Origin: a virus | Strand: one strand, 5' to 3' | Length of the DNA: 27,505 nucleotides | Virus record (IMG/VR): IMGVR_UViG_3300017989_000374 | Span: 1-27,505 of that record | Shown here: positions 23,131 to 27,505 of the stretch, in pieces | Numbering within the stretch: the stretch's first letter is position 1 | Layout of the letters: every line of letters begins with the position of its first letter | The notes under the pieces: generated by a model | Seen by the model: the letters and a program-made list of their open reading frames with translations, nothing else | Told to the model about the DNA's origin: nothing | Database searches by the model: none | Position numbers and translations under genes: made by a program

Positions 23131-23701
23131 TTGCGGTCATGGTGGAGTTAAGGACGGCGTATATCAAACAAGCGGCAAACGCTCCCCACTTTGGGAAGAT
23201 GGCACACAATATTTCGAAGGTGAAGGAAACCGACAAATAGGACACGCAGCGGCGCAATACTTACGTCATTTAGGTTGGAAGGTTTTATTTACAGTAGAGC
23301 CGAAAGATGCAACGGATGTAAGTCTATCCGAGCGCATAAAACGGTCTAACGATTATTATCGAAAGTATCCGACAGCGTTTCAAATTTCTATCCATTCCAA
23401 CGGATTCAGCAAACCAAGCGCAAAGGGTTACGAGGTATTCACGTCCAAAGGTCAAACGAAAAGCGATAAAATCGCACGTGTTTGGTTAGAAGAACACGGA
23501 AAACTATTTCCAAAGTTGACAAACCGAGGACATAAAGAAGCAAACTTTGCAATGAATCGCGTACACTGCCCGAGTATTTTAATCGAATCAATGTTCCATA
23601 CCAACCCTGACGAGTGCAGAATACTACTTTCAAGGGAAGGACGCGAAAAAATAGCCATTGGAATAGTTGAAACTTGCGAACGAACACACAACGAACTATG
23701 A
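23111..23701 (+). CDS. N-acetylmuramoyl-L-alanine amidase (Amidase_3 endolysin)
   Basis: This 196-residue zinc amidase would cut the bond between muramic acid and the peptide stem during lysis. The motifs are complete: IIDCGHGG with H10, FEGEGNRQ with E38, ISIHSNG with H95 as the third zinc ligand, and ILIESMFHTN with E159 as the likely catalytic glutamate. The length is that of a bare Amidase_3 catalytic domain with no cell-wall-binding module, as usual for phages of Gram-negative hosts. No signal peptide is present, so export would depend on the holin. It overlaps the holin by 20 bases and the spanin candidate by four. Confidence 0.92.
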   Translation: MKTVIIDCGHGGVKDGVYQTSGKRSPLWEDGTQYFEGEGNRQIGHAAAQYLRHLGWKVLFTVEPKDATDVSLSERIKRSNDYYRKYPTAFQISIHSNGFSKPSAKGYEVFTSKGQTKSDKIARVWLEEHGKLFPKLTNRGHKEANFAMNRVHCPSILIESMFHTNPDECRILLSREGREKIAIGIVETCERTHNEL

Positions 23702-24141
23702 AATACATACTTATTTTGAGCCTCTTAACGGGGCTTTTTTCATGCTCTGCATACTATCACACTAGACAAGCGGAGAAACACACGCAGAAAGCGTTAAATA
23801 AAGGTGCAACATTAACGAGTGACACGACCTACCTAACAATATCGGACACGCTAACAGAAATAGACACCATAGACAACTACATTCGTATTACCCAAACAAT
23901 ACGCGACACGGTAAAAGCAAAATGTAAAACCGTGTATATTGCCAAGAGTAGAACAGAAGTAAGGCAAGAGCAAAAGACAGAGCGCACAAAGGTACGCCAG
24001 GAAGCGAAGACCATGCGCAAAGCAAACAAGCAAGCGGAAAAGACAAAGCGAAAAGAGAAGAAACGCCGTTCATGGTGGTGGTTGTGGTTGTTGATAGGTG
24101 GCGCGGTTACTCTTATTGTTCAACGAATTTTAAAACTATGA
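23698..24141 (+). CDS. Probable unimolecular spanin (lipoprotein with C-terminal TM)
   Basis: The frame is open from 23674, but the ATG at 23698 starts a proper lipoprotein signal (MKYILILSLLTGLFSCSAYY, lipobox L13-F14-S15-C16) and overlaps the amidase stop by four bases. The 147-residue protein continues with a Thr/Ile/Asp-rich middle (TLTEIDTIDNYIRITQTIRD) and a Lys/Arg/Glu-rich helical stretch of about 40 residues. The end is one transmembrane segment (SWWWLWLLIGGAVTLIVQR). A lipobox at the N-terminus plus a C-terminal membrane anchor is the topology of u-spanins such as T1 gp11. These tie outer and inner membranes and fuse them in the last lysis step. The assignment rests on topology and position after holin and amidase. 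Confidence 0.75.
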   Translation: MKYILILSLLTGLFSCSAYYHTRQAEKHTQKALNKGATLTSDTTYLTISDTLTEIDTIDNYIRITQTIRDTVKAKCKTVYIAKSRTEVRQEQKTERTKVRQEAKTMRKANKQAEKTKRKEKKRRSWWWLWLLIGGAVTLIVQRILKL

Positions 24142-25184
24142 AACCAAACCAAGGGCGTGGGATACGCAAACGACTAACGCAAGAAGAAGCCGACTTGATT
24201 TGTGAGTATCGAAGAATCAAAAAAGAAAGCGAAGCGGCAAACCTAAACTTTGAAGATGTCAAACACGGTTGGATCAAGACCGACACAAGCAGTTTGTTTT
24301 TTAAAAATCCAGATTATAAAGATGAAACACAGAAAGAAATTGAAGCGTTTCGCACTGCGTTACTTAAAGACTTTTCAAAATTTTCACCCGAATACGTTGA
24401 GGTAAAAAGAACAAAATCAAAGGACGCGCACTTACTTGCTATCAGTCCGGCTGATGTTCACATTGGTAAACTTTGCAGCGCGTTTGAAACGGGCGAAGAA
24501 TACAATCAACAAATTGCAGTTCAAAGAGTAAAGAACGGCGTTATTGGAATACTGAATGAATCAAGCGGCTGGAACATTGATAAGATACTTTTGATTGTAG
24601 GAAACGACATATTGCACACGGACACGCCGCGCCGAACAACCACAAGCGGAACGCCACAAGATACAGACGGTATGTGGTACGAAAACTTTCTGACGGGTGT
24701 GCGTTTATACGTTGATGTTATCAATACGCTGAAACAAGTTGCAAACGTTCATGTTCAATTCAATCCATCAAATCACGATTATACAAACGGTTTCTTTTTA
24801 GCGCAGTTGATCGAAACGCATTTTCGACTTGACAAACAAGTTACCTTCGACGTTAGTATATCACATCGTAAATACTACGCTTATGGGCTTAACTTGATAG
24901 GTAGCACACATGGAGACGGCGCAAAAGTTCAAGACCTACCGTTACTGATGGCGCATGAATCGGACAAGTGGCAAGAGTGCAAACACCGCTACATCTATAC
25001 GCACCACTTACACCACAAGACGAGCAAAGACGTTATGAGCGTTTGCGTTGAAGCGTTGAGAAGTCCAAGCGGAACAGATAGTTGGCATGCAAAAAATGGA
25101 TTTATGCACGCTCCCAAAGCTATTGAAGGCTTCGTGCATCATAAAAGGAACGGACAGGTCGCCCGTCTTACACACCTGTTTTGA
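24138..25184 (+). CDS. Calcineurin-like metallophosphoesterase
   Basis: The frame is open from 24072, but the ATG at 24138 (MKPNQGRGIRKRLTQEEAD) fits the domain start and overlaps the spanin stop, giving 348 residues. An N-terminal helical, possibly HTH-like part (about 12-60, ending HGWIKTDTSSLFFKNP) precedes the phosphoesterase. The metal-binding motifs are in order: ADVHIGK (D106, H108), GND (N156, D157), SNHD (N212, H213, D214), STHGD (H258) and THHLHH near 290-297. Phage relatives are often labelled as phosphoesterases or nucleases; the substrate is unknown. It is placed between lysis genes and a homing endonuclease, which does not suggest a clear pathway. Confidence 0.8.
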   Translation: MKPNQGRGIRKRLTQEEADLICEYRRIKKESEAANLNFEDVKHGWIKTDTSSLFFKNPDYKDETQKEIEAFRTALLKDFSKFSPEYVEVKRTKSKDAHLLAISPADVHIGKLCSAFETGEEYNQQIAVQRVKNGVIGILNESSGWNIDKILLIVGNDILHTDTPRRTTTSGTPQDTDGMWYENFLTGVRLYVDVINTLKQVANVHVQFNPSNHDYTNGFFLAQLIETHFRLDKQVTFDVSISHRKYYAYGLNLIGSTHGDGAKVQDLPLLMAHESDKWQECKHRYIYTHHLHHKTSKDVMSVCVEALRSPSGTDSWHAKNGFMHAPKAIEGFVHHKRNGQVARLTHLF

Positions 25185-25210
25185 TTGTTGGCACGTAAAG
25201 GTTATATTTG
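25180..25210 (+). promoter_or_regulatory. Bacteroidota sigma-type promoter before the homing endonuclease
   Basis: TTTG at 25180-25183, a 19-base spacer and TATATTTG at 25203-25210 match the TTTG-N19-TAnnTTTG Bacteroidota consensus. The -33 element overlaps the stop codon of the phosphoesterase gene. The expected start point lies about 4-7 bases past the -7 element, at or just after the endonuclease ATG (25214), so the message may be leaderless. Confidence 0.7.
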
Positions 25211-25213
25211 TGT

Positions 25214-25702
25214 ATGGAAATATTTACACAGATAAGTGACCGTTATTACATTGGTAACAAAGGAACGGTAAGAACAATAGGAAAAAACCTATCACAAAAA
25301 ACAAAGTCGAACGGATATAAGGAAGTCTGTTTGTATATTGATAAGAAACCAAAAATGAATTATGTTCATAGATTGGTTGCTCAATATTTTATTGGTGACA
25401 TTCCAGAAGGTTATGCGGTTAATCATAAGGATGGTAATAAAGCAAATAATGATGTTTGTAATTTAGAGATTGTTTCGTATTCAGAAAACAGTAGCCATTC
25501 TTATCATGTTTTAGGTAATAAAATAAAACCTAAAAAAGGTGCTGAACATCACAAATCAAAAGTAACTGAAGAAGAAGTGTTAAAAATTAGAAGCCTTTAT
25601 GATTCTGGTGCAGATACTAGAGATATACATAATGGTTTTCCAATGTTGTCTTTAAGTGGAATCAGAAAAATTTGTTACAGATCGACTTGGAAACATTTAT
25701 AA
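25214..25702 (+). CDS. NUMOD4-HNH homing endonuclease
   Basis: From the ATG at 25214 the protein is 162 residues. It opens with a NUMOD4-like segment (MEIFTQISDRYYIGNKGTVR) and then an HNH nuclease core (YVHRLVAQYFIGDIPEGYAV, NHKDGNKANNDVCNLEIVSY, SENSSHSYHVLG). The catalytic NHKDG and N-x-x-N-L-E residues are intact. The C-terminal part (KSKVTEEEVLKIRSLYDSGA) is a helix-turn-helix-like DNA-binding module common in these enzymes. Composition is far more AT-rich than the flanking genes, typical of a recently mobile gene. It has its own promoter and no overlap with its neighbours. It is probably a free-standing homing endonuclease that spreads by cutting alleles lacking it. Confidence 0.92.
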   Translation: MEIFTQISDRYYIGNKGTVRTIGKNLSQKTKSNGYKEVCLYIDKKPKMNYVHRLVAQYFIGDIPEGYAVNHKDGNKANNDVCNLEIVSYSENSSHSYHVLGNKIKPKKGAEHHKSKVTEEEVLKIRSLYDSGADTRDIHNGFPMLSLSGIRKICYRSTWKHL

Positions 25703-25716
25703 TTTCATTATATTTG
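25687..25716 (+). promoter_or_regulatory. Bacteroidota sigma-type promoter after the homing endonuclease
   Basis: TTG at 25687-25689, a 19-base spacer and TATATTTG at 25709-25716 match the consensus. The -33 element lies in the last codons of the endonuclease gene. The expected start is near 25720-25723. The -7 octamer is identical to the one upstream of the endonuclease. Confidence 0.65.
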
Positions 25717-25719
25717 ACG

Positions 25720-25800
25720 CGTTCAATAAATTTTAGGTTTTTCTATTTTTCATAGAAGTTTAGATGTTTACCGCCTTCGTTAATTCGTGGGCGGTTTTCT
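25720..25800 (+). ncRNA. Candidate short non-coding RNA or attenuated leader
   Basis: Between the promoter at 25687-25716 and the terminator ending near 25800 there is no convincing ORF. A transcript of about 80 bases would hold two hairpins: TTCTAT-TTTTC-ATAGAA (25741-25757) and the terminator stem (25770-25795). It could be a regulatory RNA or a leader whose terminator is controlled. This is a prediction from architecture only. Confidence 0.35.
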
Positions 25801-25804
25801 TTTG
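25770..25804 (+). terminator. Intrinsic terminator upstream of the small early-type genes
   Basis: ACCGCC (25770-25775) pairs with GGCGGT (25790-25795) around a 14-base loop (TTCGTTAATTCGTG), followed by TTTTCTTTT. It would end transcription from the lysis/endonuclease side and also any RNA from the promoter at 25687. Confidence 0.7.
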
Positions 25805-25833
25805 CCGTTCATCCTTGATATTTACCGTTCATC
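25805..25833 (+). repeat. Paired direct repeat CCGTTCATC, 20-base spacing (site 1)
   Basis: CCGTTCATC occurs at 25805-25813 and again at 25825-25833, start to start exactly 20 bases, about two helical turns. The pair lies upstream of the promoter candidate at 25846-25874. A second pair with the same spacing lies at 26883-26911. An operator or activator site is the likeliest reading. Confidence 0.7.
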
Positions 25834-25841
25834 ACAATTTG

Positions 25842-25874
25842 CGTATTGCGATACGAGATATTGCCATACATTTG
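25842..25874 (+). promoter_or_regulatory. Promoter candidate with palindrome in its spacer
   Basis: TTG at 25846-25848, 18 bases, and TACATTTG at 25867-25874 fit the Bacteroidota promoter form. The 14-base palindrome CGTAT-TGCG-ATACG (25842-25855) overlaps the -33 element and could be a repressor site. The first ATG downstream is at 25890, giving a leader of roughly 10 bases. Confidence 0.5.
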
Positions 25875-25889
25875 AAGAAAAACAAAAGC

Positions 25890-26123
25890 ATGAAAGCAAC
25901 ATTGAACAAAAAGCTACACGAGCAAGCGTTGGCAATTATTGAAATGATTGAAGAAGCTGAACGCAGAATTGAACAGCAAGAGCGAAACAAAATTGAGGTA
26001 GTTCCAGTATTCTTTGACATTGCATCGCATTGTGATAAACGCATAGCAACACACCGCGCCGCTATCGAACGCCTCGAAAAGTCTTACATTGAAACAATTA
26101 ACAGAATAAATAAAGCAATATGA
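25890..26123 (+). CDS. Small helical/coiled-coil protein, 77 aa
   Basis: The frame extends upstream to 25764, but that part reads through the terminator, repeats and promoter. The ATG at 25890 (MKATLNKKLHEQALA) is therefore chosen. The product is nearly all helix and highly charged (IIEMIEEAERRIEQQERNK, HRAAIERLEKSYIETINRI), a likely short coiled coil. No family was recognised. It is the first gene of a small-gene operon running to the right edge and overlaps the next gene by four bases. Confidence 0.65.
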   Translation: MKATLNKKLHEQALAIIEMIEEAERRIEQQERNKIEVVPVFFDIASHCDKRIATHRAAIERLEKSYIETINRINKAI

Positions 26124-26461
26124 AAACATCATTTGAAACACTCAAACAAGTTGACGGAATGATTGAATACATTACCGAAGAAGACGACAGAACATTGATG
26201 TACTGTTACATTTACCGCCGTGTATTGGATTGGACACCGAAAGAAGTAGCCGACCGATTTGGTCACAGTCCAGTCACAGTAAATTCATACGCACAACGCG
26301 CCGCAATTGTCTTCGATTTGCCGAATTATAAACATTCAATCTATTATACTATACTAGAAGCATGTCAAAACGCCGTTAAACTTGAGCAATTAAAGCGACA
26401 GCGCAACCATTTGAATGAAGTATCAGAACGATTGACAAAAAGACTAATAAAAAAAGCATGA
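26120..26461 (+). CDS. Small HTH protein, sigma region-4-like
   Basis: The 113-residue product begins MKTSFETLKQVDGMIEYITE. It then has a clear helix-turn-helix: YIYRRVLDWTPKEVADRFGH followed by SPVTVNSYAQRAAIVFDLPN (about residues 31-70). A basic helical C-terminus (LEQLKRQRNHLNEVSERLTK) follows. The HTH resembles region 4 of sigma factors or small phage regulators. Its position downstream of an apparent control region, second in a small-gene operon, suits a transcription regulator. Neighbouring genes overlap by four bases at each end. Its target is unknown. Confidence 0.6.
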   Translation: MKTSFETLKQVDGMIEYITEEDDRTLMYCYIYRRVLDWTPKEVADRFGHSPVTVNSYAQRAAIVFDLPNYKHSIYYTILEACQNAVKLEQLKRQRNHLNEVSERLTKRLIKKA

Positions 26462-26694
26462 TTTACAAAGTAACACTGTACGATGAAGATCTGCCAGAAG
26501 TCGCAAGGTATCACAAGCAAACCAAACAAGATGCTTTGGACTTATTGGAGTCTTTATTTCTTGACTATGACATTGACGCAAAAGAAGACTTCAAAATCCC
26601 AAGTGATGAACAGGCGAATATTCCGGCGGTTACTTGTTGGAGCAAAGGAACAACCGAGATCACTTGCAATTTTGCAGTTGAAATAAATTTTTAA
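26458..26694 (+). CDS. Hypothetical protein, 78 aa
   Basis: The product is small and acidic with an alpha/beta pattern: MIYKVTLYDEDLPEVARYH, KQDALDLLESLFLDYDIDAK, then ITCNFAVEINF. It may be a single-domain protein of the small phage early type. I do not recognise a family. Its ATG overlaps the previous stop (ATGA), and the next gene starts two bases after its own stop, so expression is likely coupled. Confidence 0.6.
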   Translation: MIYKVTLYDEDLPEVARYHKQTKQDALDLLESLFLDYDIDAKEDFKIPSDEQANIPAVTCWSKGTTEITCNFAVEINF

Positions 26695-26696
26695 CC

Positions 26697-26882
26697 ATGC
26701 GACCAATGACAAAAAACGACTTGCTGTTTTTCCTTGTGATGATTTTGATTATGTGCATGCTTGGCCTTTGGGTTAAGGGTGAAATTGAAGGCAACCAGGA
26801 ACCGCCGAAGCCAGAAAACGGAAATATTACGCTCGATGACGATAGTATTGAGTTCACGAAAAAGCCTTTTGAATTCAATTAA
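26697..26882 (+). CDS. Small single-pass membrane protein, 61 aa
   Basis: One transmembrane segment (LLFFLVMILIMCMLGLWV, about residues 9-26) is preceded by a basic N-terminus (MRPMTKND) and followed by a polar acidic tail (EPPKPENGNITLDDDS). The inside-positive rule suggests the tail is outside the cytoplasm. There is no lipobox or cleavage site. An alternative in-frame ATG at codon 4 exists. A role in superinfection exclusion or host takeover is possible but not shown. The stop abuts the second pair of CCGTTC repeats. Confidence 0.6.
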   Translation: MRPMTKNDLLFFLVMILIMCMLGLWVKGEIEGNQEPPKPENGNITLDDDSIEFTKKPFEFN

Positions 26883-26911
26883 CCGTTCATCAAGCACACA
26901 GACCGTTCGTC
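26883..26911 (+). repeat. Paired direct repeat CCGTTC(A/G)TC, 20-base spacing (site 2)
   Basis: CCGTTCATC at 26883-26891 and CCGTTCGTC at 26903-26911 repeat the site-1 pair with the same 20-base spacing. The pair begins directly after the stop codon of the preceding gene and lies 12 bases before the next possible ATG. Confidence 0.65.
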
Positions 26912-26922
26912 ACATTCCCAAA

Positions 26923-27330
26923 ATGGAAACCGGACGTATCACATACATTTACAGAAAACATTTGAACATGAGAAAACAAGGATTTTTGGAGATTATCAGA
27001 AACAAAGCACCTTATCCAACTGTGTATGTTGATGGACTTGCAAAAGAGATTGACCACATACACGGTGAAAACATCGTGACCAAGGACGGATTCGAATACA
27101 ACTATCGTCACGTTGCGCGTCGATTTTACGCGGCCGACTTGCCTGTTCGCGTTTATGATGCGATCATTGAAGAACTGATGCAACACTATATCTTTGGCGA
27201 CGAACGACAAGACGCAGTGTTGATTCGTATATCCGACAAATACGGACTAGAACAAAATGAAGTAAAGCGGATCAATGACCGTATCACAGTCGAAGACATG
27301 AAAGAATACCAAAAGAAAAAAAATGGATAA
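26923..27330 (+). CDS. Hypothetical phage protein, 135 aa
   Basis: The frame is open from 26761, but the upstream part overlaps the membrane-protein gene and the repeats. ATG 26923 (METGRITYIYRKHLNMRKQG) or ATG 26968 (MRKQGFLEIIRNK) are realistic starts. The first is listed because it is in frame and close to the repeats. The body has TVYVDGLAKEIDHIHGENIV, NYRHVARRFYAADLPVRVYD and IRISDKYGLEQNEVKRINDR. The C-terminal part looks helical and could be a degenerate HTH. No family was recognised. A weak AACATTTG (26957-26964) just upstream of the second ATG is a poor -7 match. Confidence 0.6.
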   Translation: METGRITYIYRKHLNMRKQGFLEIIRNKAPYPTVYVDGLAKEIDHIHGENIVTKDGFEYNYRHVARRFYAADLPVRVYDAIIEELMQHYIFGDERQDAVLIRISDKYGLEQNEVKRINDRITVEDMKEYQKKKNG

Positions 27331-27490
27331 CATCTACACACCACCAAAGTTCAAGACGGTTACACCGCCTATTGAACACCACAGAACAACGCCGGATCGT
27401 TTGCACATTGACGACGATCACCGTCGAATGTACTGGACAAACTTTGACGAAAAATTAATCAAGGCAATTCGCCGAATCAAAAACCAATAA
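27323..27490 (+). CDS. Small hypothetical protein, 55 aa
   Basis: The ATG at 27323 overlaps the previous stop by eight bases and the frame ends at TAA 27488-27490. The product starts MDNIYTPPKFKTVTPPIEHH, has an acidic/His stretch (RLHIDDDHRRMYW) and a helical basic end (FDEKLIKAIRRIKNQ). The A-rich leader (a run of A before ATG) and overlap support it being real. No domain was recognised. An ATG at 27503-27505, the last three bases of the window, may be the start of the following gene. Confidence 0.55.
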   Translation: MDNIYTPPKFKTVTPPIEHHRTTPDRLHIDDDHRRMYWTNFDEKLIKAIRRIKNQ

Positions 27491-27505
27491 ATCAAAACAG
27501 TTATG

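Noticed and set aside
25764-25889. Extended 119-residue reading of the coiled-coil gene
   Set aside because: The upstream part would be translated through a terminator stem, the paired repeats and a promoter candidate; the ATG at 25890 is better.
25703-25889. tRNA gene in the 187-base intergenic region
   Set aside because: No cloverleaf or T-arm sequence is visible; the hairpins are explained by the terminator and the short inverted repeat.

Overview
The window is about 27.5 kb of a tailed double-stranded DNA phage or prophage, most likely infecting a member of the Bacteroidota (Flavobacteriia-like). Four things point that way. Start codons lack Shine-Dalgarno sequences and sit in A-rich leaders. 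Base composition is AT-rich, roughly 40% GC by eye. Three intergenic sites fit the Bacteroidota sigma-ABfr promoter (TTG or TTTG, 18-19 nt, TAnnTTTG). Several proteins resemble families seen in Bacteroidota phages. Genes are tightly packed, usually with 1-35 base overlaps. The long tape-measure protein indicates a long-tailed virion, probably a siphovirus. No integrase, tRNA, CRISPR array or reverse transcriptase is visible.

Layout. 1-2401 is the end of an early/middle region: the 3' end of a homing endonuclease with an AP2-like domain, a tiny ORF, a NinG/Rap recombination protein, small membrane and unknown proteins, and a sigma-like HTH regulator. 2385-4031 holds the small and large terminase subunits. 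4060-11774 holds two tail-tip/baseplate-type proteins, a beta-rich fibre or receptor-binding protein and the tape measure. 11771-12486 holds two related HK97-gp10-like tail-completion candidates. 12490-14779 is a plus-strand cassette of three glycosyltransferases around a small conserved phage protein. 14721-15969 holds two minus-strand genes placed like tail-assembly chaperones. 16017-21154 holds a protease/scaffold fusion, major capsid protein, tail-tube candidate, portal and head-tail connector. 21151-22419 encodes a tail-terminator-like domain fused to a lectin-like domain. 22661-24141 is the lysis cassette (small membrane-associated protein, holin, amidase, probable unimolecular spanin). 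It is followed by a metallophosphoesterase, a second homing endonuclease, an intergenic control region, and small early-type genes running to the right edge.

How it works together. The capsid is built from the portal, the XkdF-like protease with its acidic scaffold tail, and the capsid protein. Terminase fills it. The tail is built on the tape measure, with baseplate and fibre proteins at the tip. The glycosyltransferases may decorate virion or host surface glycans. Release would use holin, amidase and spanin, breaching inner membrane, wall and outer membrane in turn.

The most notable points are: a gene order that is roughly the mirror image of the usual head-to-tail order, with the chaperone-position genes inverted; a probable nested scaffold start inside the protease gene; a lectin-like domain on a neck-position protein; a promoter-hairpin-terminator unit with no ORF; and paired CCGTTCATC repeats with exact 20-base spacing at two intergenic sites.
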